Shown here one piece after another: positions 45,069 through 54,286 of a stretch of DNA of 64,000 nucleotides. Both the position numbers and the translations under genes were made by a program. The notes under the pieces were generated by a model. The model did no database searches. It worked only from the letters and a program-made list of their open reading frames with translations, and was not told where the DNA came from. Origin of the DNA: Dehalococcoidia bacterium UBA1328 (GTDB lineage: Bacteria; Chloroflexota; Dehalococcoidia; Lucifugimonadales; Lucifugimonadaceae); the NCBI GenBank assembly GCA_002306815.1, contig DBTA01000036.1:25490-89489 (forward strand). The letters are read 5' to 3'. Within the stretch, counting starts at the first letter, position 1. Each line of letters opens with the position of its first letter.

Positions 45069-45300
45069 TACACTCTGGAAAACCGGCTTAATTTGTATTT
45101 ATAAGTAATCGACAAGCCCGGTAGAAACAATTTTTTGTGCTGCTTGTCCTGGTGGCATTTCGATCTACTACCTCGTAGACCGTACTATGTATGACTTTGT
45201 GCAATATACGGTCGGGATTTCATACCCTCCAGAGTTTGATGCAGATTATCCTTTTATGCAGCCACTTACTAACCACCCGTCACAGGTGGTATTCACGAGA

Positions 45301-47493
45301 ATGACTCAAGCGAATTTACTGACCGCAATCGGAAGGATCCAGGCGGAATTCGACCGGCAGTTTGCTGAAAATCTTCACTCAGCCGCAGCTCTTGCCGTTT
45401 TTAGAAACGGTGAACCGGTCGTGAATCTTGTTCGAGGCACAAAACACGCCTCGCCACTGTTCCGCGTCTTTTCTATGGGTAAACCTCTTGCCGCGGCCGT
45501 TCTTTGGCGATACAACGCTCGCGGCCACTTCGATTGGACTACACCTGTATCCGAGTTCTGGCCCGAGTTCGCAACTCGCGGCAAGTCTGGAATAACCATC
45601 GGTCAGGTTTTGTCACATACCTCGGGGCTTGCATCGCACGAATCAATACCAATCTCCGACTACGGTGATTGGGGTCGAGTGGTCTGTCATATCGAGGATA
45701 TGACGCCAGCAACTGCACCGGGGTCAGCGGTTCATTATCACTCCCGCACTTTCGGCTGGTTGGTCGGCGAGATTGCCTCACGCATTTCGGGTCTTACTTT
45801 CACCGAGGCATTTGTCCGCGAAGTTTCTCTTCCGCTCGGTCTAAAAAACACTTCGTTCACCATCGAACCTTCACAATTCGGTCGACTCGTAACTATCGAT
45901 GGCGCATCCGACTGGGAAGACACGGCGATCATCGAGGGCGTCAACTCGCAAATATGGGCACAAACTATGATGCCTGCGGGATCGCTAATGACCACCGCAC
46001 TCGACGTGGCTAAGTTTTACTCAGTGATTTCGGCCAAGGGCACTGACCATGGCGTCCCATGGCTACCGAAGAGCGTCGTTGAGGAGGTAACTTCGCTTCA
46101 GGCCGAGGGACTGGATGCAGCATCGGGTAACTATTCTCGGGTTGGCTACGGTGTTCGACTTCCTTCGAGCCCACCGAATCAGTACGCGAGTAGTGAAATG
46201 AACGACACGGTTGGTCACGGGGGCATGGGAACTTCTACCGGATGGGCAAGCCTGACCGACGGAATATCCGTCGCTTACATCACGAACCGTATGCAGAATG
46301 AGGCACCGAATAAGCAGCGACTGTTCGAAATGGCAAAAGCAGTACGCGACGCCCACGAAGCCGGCGAACTTGATGAAGTGAAGACCAGCAAGTTTTCCGA
46401 TCCATCGGCTAGAACTTCTTCGGAACCTGATAGTTCATTAGGACGGGAACGATTATGGCCCGGCAAAGAGTGGGAATCCGCCGAACCAGAAGAGCTCGGA
46501 TTCGATCGAGAAAAACTGGCCGAGGCAGGCAGGTTTCAATCTGAACTGGCTGTCGACCAGCCGTATCGCATCCTGGTAGTTCGTCGCGGCAAAATCGCCG
46601 CTGAGTGGAATTTCCGATCCGATCCCACAGAACAAGCCCACCAGGCATCGGCTTCAAAATCCACCTTTTCCTCGGTGCTCGGGATTGCATTTCACGAGGG
46701 AGTCATCAAGTCCGAGAACGATCGTGTAGCTGATTACTATCCTGAAATGCTCGATATTGGACCGGGAGAAGGTCCAAAAGAAGGCAGGTACGCATTCCCT
46801 GAGAATGATGGGATCACGTTCCGTCAATTGATAGGCAACACATCCGGATACATGAAGCCCGGTGAAGCTCCTGGAACAGTATTCAACTACCAGACATTCG
46901 GCATGAACATTCTGACTCACGCCGTTGCATCTGCTTACAGCCTCTATAAAACGTCTAGACCTGAGCAAGGTGGCGGTTTCGGAACACTCACCGAATGGAA
47001 GATCCGTAATTTCGTCGACGGCAAATGGTCGTGGAAGTACAGCAACTTCGACATGCATCCCGAGGCAAAGCTCGGAGTCTTCGGATACATGACTTCCTAC
47101 CAAATGACCACGCGCGATATGGCTCGTATGGGTTGGCTATGGCTCAATAAAGGAACCTGGAACGGAACCCAGATAGTCCCCTCGGAGTGGATCGAAAAAG
47201 CAACCAGAGTTTCGACTGAAATACTCGAAAATGAGCCTGAGGAACGCCACGTGTACGGACTCGGATTCTGGTGCAACGATCAAGCTCAAGTTTGGCCCGA
47301 CCTGCCACTAGACTCGTTCGCTGCGAGCGGAGCCGGCAATCAACACATCTGGGTTTGTCCAAGCCTCGACCTCGTTGTCGTACAGTCACCGGGAATATAC
47401 CCATCACGAGGTGCGTTCGACTGTCCAGAACAGATCGAGGACAGGCGATCTATGCAGGGGTTGCTCGGTCGAATCGCTGCTGCCGTCAAATAG
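45301..47493 (+). CDS. Fusion of two beta-lactamase-fold serine hydrolase domains
   Basis: About 730 residues from ATG 45301; the frame is open to 45187, but the extra 38 residues look random. Domain 1 (about 1-340) is a class C beta-lactamase/esterase-like fold with SMGK at 58-61 as S-x-x-K, VHYHSRTFGWLVGEI at the Y-x-N position, and VGHGGMGTST as the third motif. A linker rich in Ser and Glu follows. Domain 2 (about 400-730) repeats the fold with SASKSTF (SxxK at 450-453), FNYQTFGMN and SGAGNQHIWV. No signal peptide is seen. Such enzymes act as esterases, amidases or D-aminopeptidases, not necessarily on beta-lactams. Two complete copies in one chain are unusual. Confidence 0.88.
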   Translation: MTQANLLTAIGRIQAEFDRQFAENLHSAAALAVFRNGEPVVNLVRGTKHASPLFRVFSMGKPLAAAVLWRYNARGHFDWTTPVSEFWPEFATRGKSGITIGQVLSHTSGLASHESIPISDYGDWGRVVCHIEDMTPATAPGSAVHYHSRTFGWLVGEIASRISGLTFTEAFVREVSLPLGLKNTSFTIEPSQFGRLVTIDGASDWEDTAIIEGVNSQIWAQTMMPAGSLMTTALDVAKFYSVISAKGTDHGVPWLPKSVVEEVTSLQAEGLDAASGNYSRVGYGVRLPSSPPNQYASSEMNDTVGHGGMGTSTGWASLTDGISVAYITNRMQNEAPNKQRLFEMAKAVRDAHEAGELDEVKTSKFSDPSARTSSEPDSSLGRERLWPGKEWESAEPEELGFDREKLAEAGRFQSELAVDQPYRILVVRRGKIAAEWNFRSDPTEQAHQASASKSTFSSVLGIAFHEGVIKSENDRVADYYPEMLDIGPGEGPKEGRYAFPENDGITFRQLIGNTSGYMKPGEAPGTVFNYQTFGMNILTHAVASAYSLYKTSRPEQGGGFGTLTEWKIRNFVDGKWSWKYSNFDMHPEAKLGVFGYMTSYQMTTRDMARMGWLWLNKGTWNGTQIVPSEWIEKATRVSTEILENEPEERHVYGLGFWCNDQAQVWPDLPLDSFAASGAGNQHIWVCPSLDLVVVQSPGIYPSRGAFDCPEQIEDRRSMQGLLGRIAAAVK

Positions 47494-47610
47494 CCGTGAT
47501 GTGAATCTCACATTTAGAGGGCATTCGTTCCTGTCGAGCAAACAGTGGGCGAATGGTAAACTCGTGCTGCGAATCAGGGACACTCCGACACGGACCGAAC
47601 TCTAGGAACA

Positions 47611-48330
47611 ATGACCGATCGATTTTTTGCTCTAAGTATTGCGGGGGGGCGTGGTGAACGACTCCGCCCGCTGACCGACAACCGTCCCAAGCCAATGGTT
47701 GAAATCAATGGCAAACCAATCATCGGTTATCAGGTCGATTGGATGCGCGCTCAAGGCGTGACAGATGTTGTATTCCTCACGGGTTACATGGGCGGGATGA
47801 TCCAAGATTATTTCGGGAACGGGTCTGAATACGGAATCACAGCTCACTACTCGGTCGAAGAAACGCCTCTTGGAAGAGGTGGAGCAATCAAGCAGGGGCT
47901 GAGCCAGGTCCCTGAGAGTGCGAGCACGATTCTGGTCGCGAACGGCGATGTCATAACCAACCAACCGCTCGGACCTATAACCGAACTGCACGAGAAATCT
48001 GGTGCAATGGGCACGATGATGCTGGTTCCGTACCCGAGTCAGTACGGTGTAGTTGAATCAGATGAGCAGAACGTCGTAACCCAGTTCATCGAAAAGGGTA
48101 GTTTGCCGTTCTGGATCAACGCTGGCGTGTACTTGTTCGACAGGAAAATCGAGCAGATACTCCCTGATGTTGGTGATCACGAAACTTCAACATTCCAGGA
48201 TCTTGCGGGAGAAGGTCGGCTGTCAGCGTTCCACTCAGAAATGGCGTGGACGAGCATCGAAGGCCCCAAGGACCTGAGTGATATCACCAATCAGATCAAT
48301 GACGGGCGGCTTGTTCTCGCAGGTAACTAG
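47611..48330 (+). CDS. Sugar-1-phosphate nucleotidyltransferase
   Basis: 239 residues. The NTP-binding signature is AGGRGERLRPLTDNRPKPMV near the N-terminus, followed by NGKPIIGYQVDWMRAQGV. Later segments are EETPLGRGGAIKQGL, VANGDVIT (metal-binding Asp) and WINAGVYLFDRKI, all typical of mannose-1-phosphate guanylyltransferase and glucose-1-phosphate thymidylyltransferase relatives. Its short length without a C-terminal hexapeptide domain fits the core-only type. It would supply activated sugars for surface glycans. ATG 47611 follows AGGA. Confidence 0.92.
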   Translation: MTDRFFALSIAGGRGERLRPLTDNRPKPMVEINGKPIIGYQVDWMRAQGVTDVVFLTGYMGGMIQDYFGNGSEYGITAHYSVEETPLGRGGAIKQGLSQVPESASTILVANGDVITNQPLGPITELHEKSGAMGTMMLVPYPSQYGVVESDEQNVVTQFIEKGSLPFWINAGVYLFDRKIEQILPDVGDHETSTFQDLAGEGRLSAFHSEMAWTSIEGPKDLSDITNQINDGRLVLAGN

Positions 48331-48526
48331 GTCTCCCTAGAGAAGATATACTCAGATTCGGCGAACAGCGTCAGCAAATCGTGACGCGAGATCATCCCGA
48401 CAGGCTTTCCGTTTACTTGCCATCAGGATCCACTACCACCAACGGTCCAACACCCCTGTCGAGCATTATCTTCGCCGCTTCGGACACTGGAAGATCTGCG
48501 GTGATCGGTATTGCGGGCGAATTCAT
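48327..48526 (-). pseudogene. CBS-domain protein relic with frameshift
   Basis: From ATG 48526 the minus strand reads ADLPVSEAAKIMLDRGVGPL and VVVDPDGK, then a TAA. Shifting one frame at that point restores VNGKPVGMISRHDLLTLFAE, the second half of a CBS domain, to a stop at 48327. It is only about 65 codons, less than a CBS pair, so it is a fragment as well as frameshifted. It overlaps the end of the nucleotidyltransferase gene. The remaining gap to 48667 shows nothing. Confidence 0.7.
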
Positions 48527-48667
48527 AATTTAGCTGGCAAGCTTAAGCATCTACAACAGTTCTGCTAATGAGTCGTAAAACGCACTTCTAGTTGTAAAGA
48601 ACAATAGCGTTTGTGGCGCGAAATGGGCTTGATGATTCGAGTCTAAGTGTCAAGCCAAGATAAGAAG

Positions 48668-49333
48668 CTAATCAGGTGAAAGTGCTAGGGCTGCTCGCGC
48701 GATTCTGGCAACATTGATTGAAGCGACAGGTATGTTCTCAGCACTGGTATCGACGGTAATGTCGTAAATTCTGTAGTCATCCGGTGCTGCACCGTGCACA
48801 TCGCCAAAATATTCTCGCTGTAATTTTTCACGACGCTCGATGGCGTCCTCAGCGGCGAAAGTCGTCATTAGACCTTCACGCTTCATGATCCGCCCAACAC
48901 GATCTTCCCACGATGCGAACAGACCTACCTTGACTGCTGGTCGATCACCAACTTCGAGACAACCTGCACGATGCACAAGAACCTTGTTGCCCTCGTCGAA
49001 TAATGACTCAACATTGGTAAGGTTGCCGGTAGAGTCAGGGTAGTGATGCTCCGTGGGACCATCAATGTCCCACGTAAGAGGCAAAATCAGTACTTCCGGA
49101 ACATTGAAGTACGGATCACCAGCGGCATTTCCAAGAGCGAATCCAGATACAGCACGTTCTACGATCGACCATAACCGATCGGTTAAGTCCGGGGTTTCGA
49201 TATGCTTGCCGTCCGTCATCAATCGTGGAAGCGCGATACGGTCAACATAATCGAAGTCGAACATCCTCGCAACGCGCTTACCAAGCTCTCGTGCGCCTGC
49301 GCCAACATGTCCATCGATTGTGATTACCGACAT
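48668..49333 (-). CDS. Cytidylate-kinase-like P-loop protein
   Basis: 221 residues. The N-terminus MSVITIDGHVGAGARELGKR is a variant Walker A loop (G-x-x-G-A-G-A-R) as in the Cytidylate_kin2 family. There a Ser/Lys-poor P loop is common. VLVHRAGCLEVGDRPAVKVGLF and ERREKLQREYFG resemble the core and lid of these proteins. Their substrates are not established; they are not the housekeeping Cmk. ATG 49333 is placed by a GGAGG seven bases before it. It starts one base after the TetR stop, so the pair is an operon. Confidence 0.82.
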   Translation of the reverse strand: MSVITIDGHVGAGARELGKRVARMFDFDYVDRIALPRLMTDGKHIETPDLTDRLWSIVERAVSGFALGNAAGDPYFNVPEVLILPLTWDIDGPTEHHYPDSTGNLTNVESLFDEGNKVLVHRAGCLEVGDRPAVKVGLFASWEDRVGRIMKREGLMTTFAAEDAIERREKLQREYFGDVHGAAPDDYRIYDITVDTSAENIPVASINVARIARAALALSPD

Positions 49334-49334
49334 C

Positions 49335-49979
49335 TCAGCCCCTCCCGTTTTCACTTGGATGCAAATCTGCATCTTCATCCGAGAATTCAAGTGAAGTTCT
49401 GAATAACTTCCACATCGAAACGGAGTTCTCACCCAGTGGATGCGTCGACGGGTCGAACAGCCACCTAGTTACCGCCGACTGGATCATACCGAAAAATATC
49501 ATCGCTGCGGCATCTGGTGCGACCGTTCGGTCGATTTCATCCCTCTCGATTCCCTGAGAAATAATCTCGGCAACGAGAGAAAGGTATTTTTCCACTAGCC
49601 TCCTGCCAGCGGAACGTACTCTCGGCTCTTCAAACTGAGCCGCCTGGGCAATAACTACGAACGAAATTCCCTGACGAAGCTCAACGTACGAAACATGAAG
49701 CTGCAACATGTGCTCCAACCGTTCGAGAGCATGCCGATCCGATCGGGTCGCCCTAGATATTGCTTGGAACAGTGATTCTTCAACTTCCTGAATCAGAAGA
49801 AGGATCACTTCTTCTTTAGATGCAACATGGCGGTAGATCGCTGCTTCTGTCACGCCAACCTTCGATGCAATCCCGCGAATTGTTAGGGCGTCAACACCGC
49901 CGTTAGCGATCAAATCGCGAGCTGCTTCTACAATCTGGTGTTGTCGTGTCTGGTGATCTAGGCGTCTATGTGTTGCCAT
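49335..49979 (-). CDS. TetR/AcrR-family transcriptional regulator
   Basis: 214 residues. The N-terminal HTH is clear: RQHQIVEAARDLIANGGVDA, LTIRGIASKVGVTEAAIYRH and VASKEEVILLLI, the canonical TetR DNA-binding domain. The C-terminal ligand domain is diverged, as is usual. It is the first gene of a two-gene unit with the cytidylate-kinase-like gene and probably represses its own promoter. An imperfect inverted repeat lies 32-62 bases upstream. Confidence 0.93.
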   Translation of the reverse strand: MATHRRLDHQTRQHQIVEAARDLIANGGVDALTIRGIASKVGVTEAAIYRHVASKEEVILLLIQEVEESLFQAISRATRSDRHALERLEHMLQLHVSYVELRQGISFVVIAQAAQFEEPRVRSAGRRLVEKYLSLVAEIISQGIERDEIDRTVAPDAAAMIFFGMIQSAVTRWLFDPSTHPLGENSVSMWKLFRTSLEFSDEDADLHPSENGRG

Positions 49980-50010
49980 CTGTCGAGAATTACCTAATTA
50001 TGTGTGTATT

Positions 50011-50041
50011 GATGTTATGTTAGTCATCGTTTACATACATC
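50011..50041. promoter_or_regulatory. Imperfect inverted repeat upstream of the TetR gene
   Basis: GATGTTATGT (50011-50020) and ACATACATC (50033-50041) are near-complementary around a 12-base centre, in AT-rich DNA just upstream of the TetR start. This is the usual place for an autoregulatory operator. The rest of 49980-50271 holds no gene. Confidence 0.3.
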
Positions 50042-50271
50042 GCAATACCCAGTTGTTAAAAACATTACGCTGTATTTAAAACCGCAGGCAATCAAACTAA
50101 AAAATTTGATGATGAACGGGCTTGCCAGTTGACACATCAATCACTCGATTACAGTCTCACGTCAGATCGCGTGCGCCGTTCCCAATCAACTTGGTGATAT
50201 TCATACTGGCGTCAGCCCTCATTATCTCGATAATTCGAATCGTGTTCTGCCGCAAACTTCACAACCTGATC

Positions 50272-50306
50272 TAAACAAAAACAGCCCCGAACATATCGAG
50301 GCTGTT
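50272..50306 (-). terminator. Intrinsic terminator after hflC
   Basis: On the minus strand, AACAGCCTCGA and TCGGGGCTGTT form an 11-bp stem (one T-G pair) around TATGT, followed by TTTTGTTT. It begins 23 bases past the hflC stop. Confidence 0.85.
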
Positions 50307-50328
50307 TCCAGTTATTTTTTCGTCAGGA

Positions 50329-51387
50329 CTACGGTCCGCCGTTAGGGTCGTCCAAGAATTGCAACAGGTCACTCTCAGGATCGAGAATTACTGTTGTTTG
50401 CGAATCCATGAACGCCTTGTAAGCTTCGAGCGACCTTCGGAATGCGTAGAAGTCAGGATTCTTCTCAAGTGCCTGAGCAAGAATCGTAATTGCTTGTTGT
50501 TCAGCCTCACCTCTCAAGAGTTCCGAAGTACCTTGAGCGGTTTCGAGAATAATGTTCACCCGTCGGTCAACTTCTGCTCTAATTTCAGCATCTCTCTGAG
50601 CACCTTCAGCACGAAGACCGCTAGCAATTCGCTCACGCTCTGCTTCCATTCGTGAGAACACACTCGACTCAATGTCGGGCGGGAAGTCTGCACGCTTAAT
50701 ACGAACGTCAACGATCACGATCCCAAGTGCTTTTCTGATACTCGCAAAGTAGGCAACTTCAAGACCTTGTCCATCCAACGCATTTCCATCAGCGGTCAGC
50801 GCCTGAATTTCTTGGTCAGTCGCGAGTCGAGCACGAATCTCGTCATCTGGATCGTCATCAACACGAACCGTGATAAAAGGATCGGTCAATCCATCGTAAT
50901 CACGAAGTAAGTCGGATCGAGAAATCTCGATCAGGTTACTTGATGCGGTAACTCGATCCATAATGTTTTCACGAGTTTCCGAAATAACCTCGTCTTGCAA
51001 ATCCTGCGCAACTTCTTGGCGCAGCTGAGAGTTCACGATGTCACCAACACGAGAATTTGCGCTCACTTCGTTCCGCAGGTTCTTAAAGAAGATCAGCGGA
51101 TCGACAATGCGGTATCTCGCGTAAGAGTCGATAACAAGGTTTCGCTTGTCAGACGTGAGCAGTGAGGCCGGAGCCACGTCAACACGCTGGAGTCGCTTGT
51201 CGAACAATGTTACTTGTTCTGCGAAAGGTGTTTTTACTTGCAGTCCCGGTGACGTGTGCTCTCGTTTGAATTCACCAAACCTGGTCACAATTGCAAGCTG
51301 TGTTTCATCAACCACAAACAGAGTTTGCGGAATAACGATTAGTGCCGCGATTATCACGACGATGACTGGGATTGTAAGCCGTGCCAT
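50329..51387 (-). CDS. hflC: HflC-type SPFH/prohibitin membrane protein
   Basis: 352 residues. One N-terminal membrane helix (IPVIVVIIAALIVIPQTLFV) is followed by the SPFH/band 7 domain beginning VDETQLAIVTRFGEFKREH, with LVIDSYARYRIVDPLIFF, and by a coiled-coil region RMEAERERIASGLRAEGA. The C-terminal segment (FYAFRRSLEAYKAFM) is the HflC hallmark. HflK and HflC form the large cage around FtsH protease in the membrane and modulate its activity. The start overlaps the hflK stop by one base (TAATG), so the two are translationally coupled. Confidence 0.95.
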   Translation of the reverse strand: MARLTIPVIVVIIAALIVIPQTLFVVDETQLAIVTRFGEFKREHTSPGLQVKTPFAEQVTLFDKRLQRVDVAPASLLTSDKRNLVIDSYARYRIVDPLIFFKNLRNEVSANSRVGDIVNSQLRQEVAQDLQDEVISETRENIMDRVTASSNLIEISRSDLLRDYDGLTDPFITVRVDDDPDDEIRARLATDQEIQALTADGNALDGQGLEVAYFASIRKALGIVIVDVRIKRADFPPDIESSVFSRMEAERERIASGLRAEGAQRDAEIRAEVDRRVNIILETAQGTSELLRGEAEQQAITILAQALEKNPDFYAFRRSLEAYKAFMDSQTTVILDPESDLLQFLDDPNGGP

Positions 51388-52508
51388 TACTGTGCTCCTC
51401 CCATTCCCGTGACAGTCCCGGATCCTGCGCCATCAAGTGGCAAGAACGGCAGAACACCCGTATCAGAGAGTATGAACTTCTTGATTCCCGGCAAAATCTC
51501 TTCCATCGCTTCGAGATAGAGTCGCTGACGAGTTATGTCAGGTGACTGCAAATAACCCTCAAGAATTGCCTCGAAACCGTCTGCTTCACCCTGAGCTCGT
51601 GCAATACGACCCTGTTTAAAACCTTCGGCTGCTTCGGTAATTCGTGCAGCGTCACCAGTTGCCTTCGGAATTTCAGCAGCTTCATATGCTTCAGCAAGGT
51701 TGATCAAGCGCTCTCGGTCTTCACGAGCTCGCACAACATCTTCAAACGCCGACTGGACCTGCGTTGGCGGGTTCACGTTCTGGAGAAGAACCTGGAAAAC
51801 ATCCAAGCCGGTTTTGTATTCAAATGCGAGTTCACGCATTTTCAGAAGAACTTCGGTTTGAACCTGTTCCTTTTCAGTTGTCAAAACGTCGTCAATGTTT
51901 CGTGCGCCTACGACCTGCCTAAGAGCAGTTTCTGCAAGGTCACGGAGTGTTCGCCCGTCAGGACGTCCCGGCTGAATGCCTCGATCGGCATCGCCGGGGT
52001 CATCTACTTCAAATAGGAAATTTTGAAGGTCTGAAATCCTGTACTGAACCACCGCTTGAACATCGACGATGTTCTCGTCACCGGTAATCATCAAGGATTC
52101 GTTTGTTACAGATTGAGCGACCGTGAATCCATCAGCACCTGATCGAAACCCAAGCTCCATACGTCGGGCGGTAGTAACTGACACAACATCACGCTTTCCA
52201 ATCGGGCTCGGATAGTGCCAGTGTAAACCACTTGTAGAGGTTCCTTGGAACTGACCGAACGTACGTAGAACTGCCTGCTGATCGGGTCCAACGGTGTAAA
52301 AACCGGTTCCTGCCCAGATAATCGCAATCACGATCAGGGCGACAAATATCAGCCCGATCGTTCCACCTCCACCAAGACCTGGAATGTTCGGCAAAGATGC
52401 CCGAAGTCGCTCAAGTACTTCGTCCATCGTCAGCTGGTTCTCTTCCTGCTGCGGAGGTCGATACATCTTATTATCGACAACCTGAGTGTCTTCGTTTGAC
52501 GCTGCCAT
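51387..52508 (-). CDS. hflK: HflK-type SPFH/prohibitin membrane protein
   Basis: About 373 residues from ATG 52508, which follows GAGGAG at five bases. An N-terminal cytoplasmic tail ends in a Gly-rich stretch (IPGLGGGGTIGLIF), then one membrane helix, then the SPFH domain (FYTVGPDQQAVLRTFGQF). LQNVNPPTQVQSAFEDVVRA is the diagnostic HflK segment. The C-terminal helix reads RIARAQGEADGFEAILEGY. It is the partner of HflC in the FtsH-regulating cage. ftsH is not in the window, but an unrelated putative membrane metallopeptidase lies just upstream on the same strand. Confidence 0.95.
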   Translation of the reverse strand: MAASNEDTQVVDNKMYRPPQQEENQLTMDEVLERLRASLPNIPGLGGGGTIGLIFVALIVIAIIWAGTGFYTVGPDQQAVLRTFGQFQGTSTSGLHWHYPSPIGKRDVVSVTTARRMELGFRSGADGFTVAQSVTNESLMITGDENIVDVQAVVQYRISDLQNFLFEVDDPGDADRGIQPGRPDGRTLRDLAETALRQVVGARNIDDVLTTEKEQVQTEVLLKMRELAFEYKTGLDVFQVLLQNVNPPTQVQSAFEDVVRAREDRERLINLAEAYEAAEIPKATGDAARITEAAEGFKQGRIARAQGEADGFEAILEGYLQSPDITRQRLYLEAMEEILPGIKKFILSDTGVLPFLPLDGAGSGTVTGMGGAQ

Positions 52509-52698
52509 CGCATCTCCTCGTATCAACTCGGTAACAAGCTAATACGCTGCGTAGTTTCTTTTGAACCGTTCTCGGAATCGAAGTCCCAGTGCGGTTCTAT
52601 TCTTAGATACTGCGAACGAATGAAATTCGCTCCATTGTAATCGTACAACGCCAGTATACCGACGAGTGGCAAACTCGACGCTCCCATCATGGTGATAA

Positions 52699-52722
52699 GC
52701 CCGTGCTTATTCTTGAACGGGC
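52699..52722 (-). terminator. Weak hairpin after the metallopeptidase candidate
   Basis: GCCCGT and ACGGGC form a 6-bp stem with a 12-base loop 20 bases after the stop at 52742, followed on the minus strand by TTATC. It may end that transcript before hflK. Confidence 0.4.
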
Positions 52723-52741
52723 GAAGCTGGTGTCGATCTAA

Positions 52742-54139
52742 CTATTCGTCGGGTTCTAGCTCAATTCCTCTATCTTCGAGCAACTGCTCAAACTGTTCAT
52801 ATGTCGAAACAGGCCGCATTAGCTTCACCAATTCGCCAACAGAATCGACCTGCTCACGCAAATCCCACAGGTAACGTGCAATCGGACTGACCGACGAAGG
52901 ACTCTCCGCATAAGTACCGTGGAAAGCAAAGTACGCCTGGTTGATCTTGCGAATCGTGTAGCCGTGGTCGAGAAGTTTAACCCTTCTTGACTCCATGTAA
53001 GCTTCAGCTTCTTCAATCTCCGCTGCTTCCAAAAGATCATCAGTGGTTGCTCTGGTTTCCGCCATATACCGGTTCAAGCTGAACACGTCCGGCTCTTCGG
53101 GCTCATCGTCGTCGTGCGCGTTTGAATCTATTTTTCTGGCCGCCGACTCAGGTCGAACTGGTGCGTCGAACTCTTCACCCGTGACATCTGAATACACTCT
53201 CCAGCCAACTTCTTTACCAAATATGTCAGCTAGCGTCTCGTTTACTGATCTGATCTCACCACCAGAAAAATATGCCTGCCCAAGAGGATAAAAAGCGAGA
53301 TACGCGTGCAGCCATTCGTGCGAAGCAACATCAAGCAAGCGCTTCAATGACGTCGTCGGGATGACGTTCGGGTAGCTAGCGAGTCCACCCGTTTGAAGTA
53401 TCACTGCAGAAATGTCGTGATCGAGACTTAATTCGTCTTCAATGTCCTCCATGTCATCGGCTGGAATCGCCGGGTCTATCAGTACATCTTCGAGTCGAAC
53501 TATTTCGTCTCTTCGTGAAGTCACGAGCAGCTTAGGTGGGTCACCAATGCGAAAATCGACAGGCGGCCACACGAATGAGGAGACAAGATCTACTTCTGGA
53601 GATCGGACACTATCGGCAATTCGTTGTTCAAGAAACTCTTCAACAGCGTCCCTGATCTGATTGCGCTCTCTGATTAGTCGGTCGAGATTACTCTGAGCTT
53701 TTTCGATTTCAAATGAATCAGTAAACTCTGCAGATGTAACCCGGTTAAGATCGGCTCGTGCAGTTCTGATCTCACCGACCAGTTCTACATATCGATCCAA
53801 CGCAGCGCGTCGATCTTCCTCGGAAGTTGGAGTCCACGGCAGAGTCGTCCAAACTCGGTGGGTCCACTTGTCGAAAAAGTTCTCGAACTCCCATGAGACC
53901 AATGCGTACCCGTGGTCTAGCGACGCCGCAGCAGCCCGAGTGTCGAAACGACGATCTCCATCAGGAACTATCCACGCAAGGAATAGCATCCCGGCCAGTA
54001 AAGCTCGAAATACCCACTTTGAGCGACGACGCAACGGGAAGGTGACAAGCCACTCCAGCACGCCAAACGCGACGATTAACAGTGAACCAACGGTCCACAT
54101 GAATGCTCTTGTTAGATCAATTGGGAGTACTGCCGACAA
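52742..54139 (-). CDS. Putative membrane-anchored HExxH (gluzincin-like) metallopeptidase
   Basis: 465 residues, no family recognised. Two hydrophobic helices lie near the N-terminus (FMWTVGSLLIVAFGVLEWLV and WVFRALLAGMLFLAWIVP). A long predicted coiled-coil or helical region follows (about 115-190). The key feature is SHEWLHAYLAFY, an HExxH zinc motif at 274-278. It is followed 23 residues later by NETLADIFG (Glu about 301), the arrangement of gluzincin third ligands. An acidic insert (DDDEPEEPD) and a helical C-terminus complete it. The active site would face outward or inward depending on the untested topology. It sits upstream of hflK on the same strand, separated by a weak hairpin. Confidence 0.7.
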   Translation of the reverse strand: MSAVLPIDLTRAFMWTVGSLLIVAFGVLEWLVTFPLRRRSKWVFRALLAGMLFLAWIVPDGDRRFDTRAAAASLDHGYALVSWEFENFFDKWTHRVWTTLPWTPTSEEDRRAALDRYVELVGEIRTARADLNRVTSAEFTDSFEIEKAQSNLDRLIRERNQIRDAVEEFLEQRIADSVRSPEVDLVSSFVWPPVDFRIGDPPKLLVTSRRDEIVRLEDVLIDPAIPADDMEDIEDELSLDHDISAVILQTGGLASYPNVIPTTSLKRLLDVASHEWLHAYLAFYPLGQAYFSGGEIRSVNETLADIFGKEVGWRVYSDVTGEEFDAPVRPESAARKIDSNAHDDDEPEEPDVFSLNRYMAETRATTDDLLEAAEIEEAEAYMESRRVKLLDHGYTIRKINQAYFAFHGTYAESPSSVSPIARYLWDLREQVDSVGELVKLMRPVSTYEQFEQLLEDRGIELEPDE

Positions 54140-54286
54140 ATACCGTTCCGAGTCGGTTCACTTAACTTCTTTTTCAGATCAGAAGTCAACTGGTTGAACA
54201 AAATTAATTCGATATCGTACTCAGGTTATACGTACGCTTGGACTATATCGGGCTCTTGGGCGAAATATTGCGTTTCGCCGAATACC

